Notes under the pieces: generated by a model
What the model was told of the DNA's origin: nothing
Database searches by the model: none
Seen by the model: the letters and a program-made list of their open reading frames with translations, nothing else
Program-made: the position numbers and the translations under genes
Source: Syntrophomonadaceae bacterium
Lineage (GTDB): Bacteria > Bacillota > Dethiobacteria > DTU022
Assembly (NCBI GenBank): GCA_003552365.1
Contig: PUKR01000191.1
Coordinates: 1-8,218, forward strand
Direction of reading: 5' to 3'
DNA: 8,218 nt
Shown here: positions 1 through 6,013 of the stretch, piece after piece
How the letters are laid out: each line of letters begins with the position of its first letter
How positions within the stretch are numbered: the first letter of the stretch is position 1

Positions 1-363
1 AGCGGTGTTCCGGTAGCATCCTTTAATTTAGCGGTAGATCGACCCTTTACTAACCAGCAGGGTGAAAGGGAAACTGATTTTATCGACATTGTAACCTGGC
101 GTAAATTAGCGGAAAACTGTGCTAATTATTTAAAGAAAGGCAGCTTAGCGGCTGTTAGTGGAAGACTGCAAATTCGCTCTTATGATGATCGGCAAGGTAT
201 CAGGCGCAAGGCTGCTGAAATTGTAGCATCAAATGTGCAGTTCCTGGATCGGCCCCGCAGTTCTGATGGGACAACTGCTCAAAATGAAGAAGATGCCAGC
301 CCGAACCTGGATGACTTTGATGACAGTGCAGACGAAGTGAGCGGAGATGATGTTCCTTTTTAG
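1..363 (+). CDS. ssb: Single-stranded DNA-binding protein SSB, 5'-truncated
   Basis: The window opens inside this gene. The frame starting at base 1 gives 120 residues ending at a TAG stop. SSB coats single-stranded DNA at replication forks and during recombination and repair. The visible part starts with SGVPVASFNLAVDR, a typical OB-fold strand of bacterial SSB, and continues with the conserved TDFIDIVTWRKLAENCANYL and KGSLAAVSGRLQIRSYDD stretches. An acidic, low-complexity linker (about residues 86-115 of the visible part) ends in the tip DDVPF, the peptide by which SSB recruits partner proteins. Family comparison suggests about 20 N-terminal residues are missing, giving roughly 140 in total. 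rpsR follows after 18 bases, so the two are almost certainly co-transcribed, probably with rpsF upstream outside the window. The intact acidic tip argues for the housekeeping SSB rather than a plasmid or phage copy. Confidence 0.97.
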   Translation, partial: SGVPVASFNLAVDRPFTNQQGERETDFIDIVTWRKLAENCANYLKKGSLAAVSGRLQIRSYDDRQGIRRKAAEIVASNVQFLDRPRSSDGTTAQNEEDASPNLDDFDDSADEVSGDDVPF

Positions 364-381
364 TGAAAGGAGGGCTTATAA

Positions 382-612
382 ATGAGACGTGATCGGGGTA
401 GAAAACCCAAGAAAAAAATTTGTAGTTTTTGCGTAGATAAAATTGATTATATAGATTATAAGCAGTATGATAAATTAAACCGCTTTGTTACTGAAAGAGG
501 TAAAATATTGCCGCGCAGAATCTCCGGTAATTGCGCGAGACATCAGCGGCAATTAACGAGGTCTATAAAAAGGGCCAGGATCATGGCGCTTCTTCCTTTT
601 ACTTCAGAGTAA
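382..612 (+). CDS. rpsR: 30S ribosomal protein S18, zinc-ribbon (C+) form
   Basis: S18 is a small-subunit ribosomal protein that sits on the platform and binds S6 and 16S rRNA. The 76-residue product has normal length and the family signatures KIDYIDYKQYDKLNRFVTERGKILPRR (split here by position: about residues 20-46) and IKRARIMALLPF (62-73). Four potential zinc ligands are present: C14 and C17 (CSFC) and C51 and H54 (CARH). This is the C+ form of S18; many bacteria carry only the zinc-free version. The start is set by AAAGGAGGG at 366-374, seven bases before the ATG. The gene follows ssb by 18 bases and is followed by a strong intrinsic terminator, so it is the last gene of its operon. No oddities apart from the metal-binding form. 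Confidence 0.98.
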   Translation: MRRDRGRKPKKKICSFCVDKIDYIDYKQYDKLNRFVTERGKILPRRISGNCARHQRQLTRSIKRARIMALLPFTSE

Positions 613-639
613 ACGGAATTATAGATTGCCGACCGGGGG

Positions 640-673
640 CGGTGTCGGGATAAAAATTCCGGACACCGTTTTT
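640..673 (+). terminator. Intrinsic terminator after rpsR
   Basis: CGGTGTC (640-646) pairs with GACACCG (662-668). One G-G mismatch is followed by a GGA/TCC inner stem and a 7-base AT-rich loop, and five T residues (669-673) follow directly. Stem plus T tract is the standard rho-independent layout. It ends the ssb-rpsR transcript 27 bases after the rpsR stop and implies that rplI has its own promoter or depends on readthrough. Confidence 0.9.
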
Positions 674-793
674 CGTCTAAATCAGGATTTTACGGAATAA
701 TGCTCATCGGGGACTTAAGAGAAAAGCTGTCCTGGCGCCAAAGATTATTATCATGACAGGTTGATCCAATAGCAGAAAAGGAGTGAGCTTTTC

Positions 794-1240
794 ATGCAAG
801 TTATTTTACAAAAGGATGTACCAAACCTTGGGGAACAGGGTGATCTTAAAGATGTAGCTCCCGGCTATGCCAGAAACCATCTTTTTCCCAGGGGCCTGGC
901 CGTAGAAGCAACTCCTGCCAGGATTAAAGAGTGGGAAAAACGTCGAGAAAAACAAGAAATGATTAACCGGCAGCTGGAAGAGCAGGCGCGTTCCCAGGCT
1001 GAAGAGTTGAGTAAATTGGAGTTGGTTTTCCATATGCCGGCCGGGGAGGAAGGCCGACTTTTCGGATCTGTAACCCCAGCTGATATAGCGGAAAAGCTTT
1101 CAGAAAAAGGGTTTAACGTAGATAAAAAGAACATTGACACAGACCAGCCGATTAAAAGTACAGGCACTCATTCAGCTTCAGTTAAACTGCACCCTGAAAT
1201 AAAGGCAGAGGTTTCGGTGAGGGTTGAAAAAGCAGAATAG
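794..1240 (+). CDS. rplI: 50S ribosomal protein L9
   Basis: L9 binds domain V of 23S rRNA near the L1 stalk and helps maintain reading-frame fidelity. The 148-residue product matches the usual family length and two-lobed plan. The N-terminal RNA-binding lobe (1-about 50) carries MQVILQKDVPNLGEQGD and the signature GYARNHLFPRGLA. A long charged connecting helix spans about 41-75 (EWEKRREKQEMINRQLEEQA), and a C-terminal lobe begins with GEEGRLFGSVT. AAAAGGAG at 776-783 precedes the ATG by ten bases. The gene is separated from rpsR by a terminator and a 181-base gap, and dnaB follows after 31 bases. A promoter for rplI-dnaB should lie between about 674 and 776. I see only a TATTAT (746-751) without a convincing -35, so I do not annotate it. 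Confidence 0.98.
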   Translation: MQVILQKDVPNLGEQGDLKDVAPGYARNHLFPRGLAVEATPARIKEWEKRREKQEMINRQLEEQARSQAEELSKLELVFHMPAGEEGRLFGSVTPADIAEKLSEKGFNVDKKNIDTDQPIKSTGTHSASVKLHPEIKAEVSVRVEKAE

Positions 1241-1271
1241 TCCTTTATTGTCATGAAAGGAGGCGGCACAT

Positions 1272-2618
1272 ATGGTCGTCTTAAGTGACAGGGTTCCTCC
1301 ACAAAGTAAAGATGCCGAGCAGTCTGTCCTCGGATCTATGATTATAGATAAAGAGGCTATATATGCTGCTGCTGAAGTGCTCACCGAAGAAGATTTTTAC
1401 AGTACCGCTCACCAAAGAATTTTTTCCGGAATACTATCGGTCAGCGAAAAAGGTGAACCGGTAGATTTGGTTACGCTGGCTGAAGAATTACAGCGTAACC
1501 AGTGCCTTGAAGAAGTCGGCGGGCGTTCTTACCTGGTTACCCTGGCCAACGCGGTTCCCACTGCTGCTAATGTGCAGTATCATTCGCGTATTGTCCGGGA
1601 AAAATCAATATTGCGATCATTAATTCAAGCTGCTACGGGAATTGTAACCCGCAGCTTTGAAGCACCTCAAAATGTAGATGAATTTTTAGATGAAGCAGAG
1701 CAGATGATTTTTGAAATTGGGCGGCGTGGCAAGCAGCAGGGCTTTGCTCCACTGAAAGATGTATTAGTACAGACTTTTGATCGCATTGAAAAACTTTACG
1801 ATGATAAACAAGGTGTAACCGGTCTTCCCACCGGTTTTGTTGATTTAGACAGGATGTGTTTTGGACTTCAGGATTCTGATTTGATCATTGTTGCCGCCCG
1901 GCCAAGCATGGGGAAGACCACCCTTGCTCTAAATATGGCCCAACAGATTGCTGTCCGAGAGAAGCGCCCAACTGCCTTTTTCAGCATGGAAATGTCAAAA
2001 GAACAGCTTGCCCAGCGTTTATTGTGCGCGGAAGCGCAGGTTGATGCTCAAAATATGCGCAGGGGTAATTTATCGCAGGAAGAGTGGCATAAACTAACCA
2101 GGGCAGTGGGACCTTTAAGCGAGTGTCCCCTTTTTATTGACGATACTGCCTCGCTTTCCGTGATGGAGTTAAGAGCAAAGGCGCGCAGGTTAAAAGCGGA
2201 AAAAGGGTTGGATGCTATTTTTATCGACTACTTGCAATTAATGCGGGGTTTCAGCCGTGCTGAAAGTCGTCAGCAAGAGCTTTCCGAAATATCTCGAGCC
2301 CTGAAAGCTCTGGCTAAAGAGCTAAATATTCCCGTTTTAGCACTTTCCCAGCTCAGCAGGGCAGTAGAAAAAAGGCCGGACCGCCGGCCCATCCTCAGCG
2401 ACCTGATGGAGTCGGGCGGTATAGAGGCCAATGCCGACCTGGTTATGTTTATATACCGGGAGGCATATTACAACAGGGAATCAGATAAGGGCAATATAGC
2501 TGAGGTCAGTATTGCTAAGCAGCGCAATGGGCCCACAGGCTTAATTGAATTATACTTTCTTGATCGTTACACGAAATTTGCCAATATTGCCCGCGAACCA
2601 ACCAGTCAGGAAGGGTGA
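1272..2618 (+). CDS. dnaB: Replicative DNA helicase DnaB
   Basis: DnaB is the hexameric 5'-3' helicase that unwinds DNA at the replication fork and recruits primase. The 448-residue product has the normal length for the Firmicutes form (called DnaC in Bacillus subtilis). An N-terminal helical domain (about 8-110, starting PPQSKDAEQSVLGSMI) is joined by a linker to a RecA-like ATPase domain from about 180. Visible motifs are the Walker A ARPSMGKTT (209-217), SMEMS (238-242), Walker B IFIDYLQL (316-323, D319), the ALSQLSR loop with Q360 (357-363), SDLMESGGIEANADLVMF (376-393), and KQRNGPTG (416-423), which holds the arginine-finger region. There is no intein or insertion. AAAGGAGG at 1256-1263 sets the ATG. 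It is co-directional with rplI (31-base gap) and is followed after 8 bases by an FAD protein, so the three probably share a transcript. Confidence 0.98.
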   Translation: MVVLSDRVPPQSKDAEQSVLGSMIIDKEAIYAAAEVLTEEDFYSTAHQRIFSGILSVSEKGEPVDLVTLAEELQRNQCLEEVGGRSYLVTLANAVPTAANVQYHSRIVREKSILRSLIQAATGIVTRSFEAPQNVDEFLDEAEQMIFEIGRRGKQQGFAPLKDVLVQTFDRIEKLYDDKQGVTGLPTGFVDLDRMCFGLQDSDLIIVAARPSMGKTTLALNMAQQIAVREKRPTAFFSMEMSKEQLAQRLLCAEAQVDAQNMRRGNLSQEEWHKLTRAVGPLSECPLFIDDTASLSVMELRAKARRLKAEKGLDAIFIDYLQLMRGFSRAESRQQELSEISRALKALAKELNIPVLALSQLSRAVEKRPDRRPILSDLMESGGIEANADLVMFIYREAYYNRESDKGNIAEVSIAKQRNGPTGLIELYFLDRYTKFANIAREPTSQEG

Positions 2619-2626
2619 AGGCAGGC

Positions 2627-4018
2627 ATGCCAAGGTCAAAATATGATGTCATAATTGTCGGTGCCGGCCCTGCCGGCATATTTGCTGCACTGGAGTTTAA
2701 AAAAACAAATTGTAAAGCTAATGTGTTGATTATCGACAAAGGTTCACCCCTGGAAAAGCGTAAATGTAAAACGCAGAAGGAATACGGACGCTGCCTCCGC
2801 TGCGATCCCTGTGCGATAACCTGTGGTTGGGGGGGCGCCGGAGCTTTCAGTGATGGCAAACTAACTTTGACTCCGGCATTTGGAGGGCTTTTAGATGAGT
2901 ACGTTGACCAGGCTCTTATTGAGGAATTGATTAATGAAGTTGACGCCACTTATCGTTCTTTTGGGGCTTCTGAGGAAGTTTACGGAACTGATATAGAGGC
3001 AATAAAAGATATGGAACGTCAATCCGCTGCTGCAGGCCTCAGCCTGATACCGGCAAAAATCAGGCATCTAGGAACTGAAAATTGCTACAGGGTTCTTGAA
3101 AAAATGTACAGTGAGCTGTTCGATCAGGTCGATGTCTTAATGAATAAAACTGTCGAAGAGCTGGTCTGTGAAGAAGAAATTATTAAAGGGGTAAAACTCA
3201 CTTCAGGAGAATTTTATGCTGCCGATTATGTAATCTGTGGTCCCGGCCGGGTTGGGGCCGAGTGGATCTTTAGTGAAGCCAGCCGTTTGGGTTTGAAGGG
3301 TTCCAATAACCCGGTTGATATCGGAGTCAGGGTAGAAGTTCCCGCCGTAATTATGGAAAATTTAACTGATAAAATTTATGAATCAAAATTAATATATTTT
3401 ACCAGGCATTTCGATGACCGGATCCGCACATTCTGCATGAATCCATATGGGGTAGTGGTTACAGAAAATAACGAAGGGTTATTGACTGTTAACGGGCATA
3501 GTTATTCTGAAAAGAAAACTAATAACACCAACTTTGCTTTGCTGGTCAGCAAAACATTTACCGAACCATTTACCGAACCGATTCGTTACGGTCGTTATAT
3601 AGCCAGCCTCGCCAACATGCTTGGCGATGGAGTAATTATCCAGCGCCTGGGGGACTTGTTAATGGGGCGCCGTTCTACTCCTGAACGAATTAAAAGAGGA
3701 TTAGTTCATCCTACCTTAGCCGAGGCCACTCCCGGAGATCTCAGCCTGGTTTTGCCGTATCGTTACCTGTTGGCCATAATCGAGATGCTGGAAGCTCTGG
3801 ACAAACTTGCCCCGGGGGTTAATTCCAGGCACACCCTCTTGTATGGGGTAGAGGTGAAATTTTATTCATTTCGTTTAAGCTTGACCCATAAGCTTGAAAC
3901 CGGGATAAATAATTTATTTGCCGTCGGAGATGGAGCAGGGATCACCAGGGGCTTAATCCAGGCTTCTGCTACAGGGGTCCTGGCGGCCCGGGAAATCAGC
4001 AAGCGGTTAGAAAAATAG
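2627..4018 (+). CDS. FAD-dependent dehydrogenase, COG2509-like, function unassigned
   Basis: A predicted cytoplasmic flavoprotein of 463 residues. The N-terminus has a Rossmann dinucleotide-binding motif, VIIVGAGPAG (8-17), followed by an acidic strand end at LIIDKG (34-39). The second FAD-contact motif, LFAVGDGAGITRG (430-442), lies near the C-terminus. Between them are GWGGAGAFSDGKL (67-79) and FCMNPYGVVV (269-278), which I recognise from the uncharacterised COG2509 dehydrogenases. Five cysteines cluster at 47, 56, 59, 62 and 66, just before the glycine-rich loop; they could bind metal or act in redox chemistry, but this is inference. Start choice: a GTG at 2615 would overlap the dnaB stop (GTGA), but its Shine-Dalgarno would touch the start codon. 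ATG 2627 has GAAGG five bases upstream, so I prefer it. No transmembrane segment is seen. Substrate unknown; the link to dnaB is positional only. Confidence 0.85.
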   Translation: MPRSKYDVIIVGAGPAGIFAALEFKKTNCKANVLIIDKGSPLEKRKCKTQKEYGRCLRCDPCAITCGWGGAGAFSDGKLTLTPAFGGLLDEYVDQALIEELINEVDATYRSFGASEEVYGTDIEAIKDMERQSAAAGLSLIPAKIRHLGTENCYRVLEKMYSELFDQVDVLMNKTVEELVCEEEIIKGVKLTSGEFYAADYVICGPGRVGAEWIFSEASRLGLKGSNNPVDIGVRVEVPAVIMENLTDKIYESKLIYFTRHFDDRIRTFCMNPYGVVVTENNEGLLTVNGHSYSEKKTNNTNFALLVSKTFTEPFTEPIRYGRYIASLANMLGDGVIIQRLGDLLMGRRSTPERIKRGLVHPTLAEATPGDLSLVLPYRYLLAIIEMLEALDKLAPGVNSRHTLLYGVEVKFYSFRLSLTHKLETGINNLFAVGDGAGITRGLIQASATGVLAAREISKRLEK

Positions 4019-4046
4019 TAGCTAAGCCGGGTATAAAAGGATAGCA

Positions 4047-4064
4047 ATTCCTGCTTGCAGGAAT
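4047..4064. repeat. 18-base near-perfect palindrome in the leader of the M23 gene
   Basis: ATTCCTGC (4047-4054) and GCAGGAAT (4057-4064) are perfect complements around a central TT. It lies 28 bases after the FAD gene stop. No T tract follows directly, so it is not a standard terminator. It could be an operator or an RNA hairpin. The left arm TTCCTGC (4048-4054) is also complementary to GCAGGAA at 4170-4176, which overlaps the ribosome binding site of the next gene. Confidence 0.7.
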
Positions 4065-4073
4065 ACCGAGATA

Positions 4074-4083
4074 TTTGTCGAAT
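4074..4083 (+). promoter_or_regulatory. Spo0A-box-like sequence (TTTGTCGAAT)
   Basis: TTTGTCGAAT contains TGTCGAA, a full match to the TGNCGAA core bound by the sporulation regulator Spo0A. It lies 105 bases upstream of the M23 peptidase start, with a -10-like TATTAT at 4085-4090 but no clear -35. A 7-base core is expected about once by chance over both strands of a window this size, and another copy lies inside the FAD gene (3151-3157). The intergenic position is suggestive only. Confidence 0.3.
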
Positions 4084-4187
4084 ATATTATTTTAATTTTT
4101 GTGCAGCTTGCTAAAAAGCCATTTATTGCACTCTGGTAATTTGTGTAGCTGTATGTTGTTTCTATCCCTGCAGGAAGGATAAGGCTA

Positions 4188-5720
4188 ATGATATCTTTTA
4201 TTGGTTATGCTGCTAAACTTTATGCAAAAACAATTACAGGAATTTTTCCATTTTTTAAAAAGAGGTTTGCTTCTTTCAAAAGCAAGGCAGAGTCTTTTTT
4301 ACGTGCCGGAACACTAAAACCGGGGCATTTTATAATAACCTCCGCATTTTTTATTCTGTTATTTCTCGGAGGTCATATTATCTTGCAGGGGATTGTCTAT
4401 GTTGTTTATATAGACGACCGTGCAATAGGTAAAGTTAAGCAAGCGGAAGATGTTGAAGGTTTTCTTTGTGAGTTAGCGGGCAAGTGTTCAGATATATATG
4501 GATTAGAAATGGAACCTGTTGAAACTATAACCCTGCTTAGGAAGTACAGCCCCGGCAGTAAAATTGCCGCTACCGAAGTGCAGGAGCAAATTCGCGGTGA
4601 AATTACTTTTAAAACCGAGGCTCATATGATTACGGTTAATGGCAAGCCCTTAGCGGCGGTAGCTTCTAAAGATGATTTAAAAAGAATACAGGTTATTTTA
4701 AAGCAATCATATTTTGACACAAATGCTAGTCAAAACATGGAGGATAGTGACGGGGAAGTTAAGCTTTCCAGTGAAATAAAGCTGCTAAATGCCTTTATTA
4801 ACGAAAGCCTTGGAGTAGTCCCATGCAGAGTTGAGGCCCGGGAAATAATGGATGCAGACCAGGTTATAGAAAAGCTGCTTAGTCAAAAAGAAGAACTGGA
4901 TCGAAAGGCTGCCGACGGCTCTTTCTATTCAAACCGCGGTGCTATTTCCAGCCGTCACATAAGCCGTTTCGATGCTTCCGGTTTAACCGCTGCAGAAAAC
5001 GATCCTGGTAATAATTTGCTGCCGGAGAATAGACCGAAAACTTTCAGTGAATATGTGGAGATCAATGTAACTACTATTGAAGAAATTAAAGTGATGAAAA
5101 AAGTTCCCTATGAAGTTGAACGGTTGGAAGATGACAGGATGTGGGTAGTTGAAAATAAAATTGAAACACCGGGGAAGCATGGAATAAAGGAAGTTACTTA
5201 TCATGTTATCCGTGAAAATGGAGAAGAAATTGAAAGGACAAGATTTAAAGAGAGAGTTATTGAAGAACCGGTAACCCAGGTTGAGGTGTACGGGACAGCC
5301 CAGGTACCGGCCAAAGGCAGCGGCCGGTTTATCTGGCCGGTGCAGGGTGGTGGAGAAGTTACCCCCGGCAGGGGATTTAGCTCGTGGCATACAGGGATTG
5401 ATATCGACACCAGCGCCGGCACTAATGTTTTGGCTGCCGATAGCGGTGTGGTTTGGTTTTCAGGGTTTGGCAGGACCCAGGGGAATTACCTGATTATATA
5501 TCATGGCAACTACTGGACTCTTTATTTACATAATGAAACCAACCTGGTTTCTGAAGGAGACAAGGTTTCCCAGGGGGATATCATTGCCAGGGTCGGTTCT
5601 ACGGGAAGAACCACCGGGGCTCACCTCCATTTCGAAGTAAGACGTGATGATGGTACCGGCGAGTGGCTCGCTTATTACCAGCATCAACCTGTTGATCCTT
5701 TGCGATTTTTTAATCCTTAA
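4188..5720 (+). CDS. Membrane-anchored G5-domain M23 metallopeptidase (cell-wall hydrolase)
   Basis: A predicted peptidoglycan endopeptidase of 510 residues facing the cell wall. A basic cytoplasmic N-terminus (1-46) precedes one transmembrane segment (about 48-74), which acts as a signal anchor rather than a cleaved peptide. The extracellular part has two loosely similar segments (about 72-95 and 147-172, each with a V-x-G/D-x-x-x-x-V pattern), a linker, and a G5 domain (about 288-370) ending VTQVEVYGT. The C-terminal M23 (LytM/Peptidase_M23) domain spans about 382-508. All expected catalytic residues are present: H401 and D405 (HTGIDID), H448 in TLYLHNE, and H479/H481 in HLHFEVR. The enzyme should therefore be active, unlike the degenerate M23 domains of amidase activators. 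AGGAAGG at 4172-4178 lies nine bases before the ATG. Its place directly upstream of walRK fits a cell-wall role. The exact bond cut cannot be told from sequence. Confidence 0.92.
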   Translation: MISFIGYAAKLYAKTITGIFPFFKKRFASFKSKAESFLRAGTLKPGHFIITSAFFILLFLGGHIILQGIVYVVYIDDRAIGKVKQAEDVEGFLCELAGKCSDIYGLEMEPVETITLLRKYSPGSKIAATEVQEQIRGEITFKTEAHMITVNGKPLAAVASKDDLKRIQVILKQSYFDTNASQNMEDSDGEVKLSSEIKLLNAFINESLGVVPCRVEAREIMDADQVIEKLLSQKEELDRKAADGSFYSNRGAISSRHISRFDASGLTAAENDPGNNLLPENRPKTFSEYVEINVTTIEEIKVMKKVPYEVERLEDDRMWVVENKIETPGKHGIKEVTYHVIRENGEEIERTRFKERVIEEPVTQVEVYGTAQVPAKGSGRFIWPVQGGGEVTPGRGFSSWHTGIDIDTSAGTNVLAADSGVVWFSGFGRTQGNYLIIYHGNYWTLYLHNETNLVSEGDKVSQGDIIARVGSTGRTTGAHLHFEVRRDDGTGEWLAYYQHQPVDPLRFFNP

Positions 5721-5898
5721 TAATTTGCAACCCCTCAGCCGTGCTGCATTTTGACCGAGAAGACACAACAAATTTTTATATTACCCTCCTGCTTTGCCTT
5801 CTTCTAAGCTTTACCCGTGATCTTGGCAGGCTTTTTTAATTCTGGCGGCCATTTTACCTTATTTATCTTAGCTCTGACTACCTTTGAATGAAAACTCA

Positions 5899-5907
5899 TG
5901 CTATTAT
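5899..5907 (+). promoter_or_regulatory. Candidate extended -10 promoter for walRK
   Basis: TGCTATTAT combines the extended -10 dinucleotide TG, one spacer base, and TATTAT (5902-5907), one base from the TATAAT consensus. No good -35 lies 16-18 bases upstream; TTGAAT at 5884-5889 is too close for this -10. Transcription would begin near 5914, giving a leader of about 100 bases that contains the inverted repeat at 5923-5974. The call rests on the motif and position only. Confidence 0.4.
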
Positions 5908-5922
5908 AAAGCAAAGCCTAAA

Positions 5923-5974
5923 ATTGCCGGCAGAAGCAAATTTATAGTTATGCAGGTGTTTTAAAGCCGGCAAT
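5923..5974. repeat. Spaced inverted repeat ATTGCCGGC / GCCGGCAAT in the walR leader
   Basis: The arms ATTGCCGGC (5923-5931) and GCCGGCAAT (5966-5974) are perfect 9-base complements separated by 34 bases. Each also contains the palindrome GCCGGC, so the pair can be read as two protein-binding half sites or as the stem of an RNA structure. It lies downstream of the candidate -10 and 39 bases before the walR start. No T tract follows, so it is not an intrinsic terminator. Confidence 0.65.
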
Positions 5975-6000
5975 AGAAATATTATGTCTACTGGTTAAAC

Positions 6001-6007
6001 GGGGTGA
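6001..6007 (+). promoter_or_regulatory. Ribosome binding site that fixes the TTG start of walR
   Basis: GGGGTGA sits six bases before the TTG at 6014 and is the only Shine-Dalgarno-like sequence nearby. The nearest upstream ATG (5984) reads into a stop after four codons, so TTG is the only reasonable start that keeps the complete receiver domain. Confidence 0.75.
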
Positions 6008-6013
6008 TTTTAA

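Larger units (their letters stand above)
5721..6013. other. Intergenic region between the M23 gene and walR
   Basis: This 293-base gap has no plausible gene. The first half (5721-5850) is pyrimidine-rich on the + strand and ends in a run of six T residues (5832-5837), but I find no good stem before it, so a terminator for the M23 gene is not established. The second half holds a candidate extended -10 promoter, a spaced inverted repeat, and the ribosome binding site of walR, each listed separately. Confidence 0.6.

Noticed and set aside
723..751. TATTAT (746-751) as the rplI-dnaB promoter
   Set aside because: No recognisable -35 at 16-18 bases and no TGn extension, although a promoter in this gap is expected.
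2515..2949. Antisense open frame across the dnaB-FAD gene junction
   Set aside because: It lies opposite two well-supported genes, resembles no protein family I know, and has no ribosome binding context.
3151..3157. TGTCGAA as a Spo0A box
   Set aside because: It lies inside the FAD gene, far from any start; treated as a chance match.
4126..4154. TTGCAC followed 17 bases later by CTGTAT as a promoter for the M23 gene
   Set aside because: The -35 is acceptable, but CTGTAT is a poor -10 and no extended -10 is present.
4142..4162. TGT-rich stretch as a WalR binding box upstream of the M23 gene
   Set aside because: The WalR box needs two TGT(A/T)A(A/T/C)-type hexamers with starts 11 bases apart; the TGT triplets here (4142, 4144, 4150, 4154, 4157) show no pair at that distance.
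4983..5390. Antisense open frame inside the M23 gene
   Set aside because: Low-complexity F/N-rich translation typical of the reverse frame of an AT-rich coding region; opposite the G5 domain.
5797..5837. Intrinsic terminator after the M23 gene ending in six T residues
   Set aside because: Only 4-base stems with large loops can be drawn before the T run.
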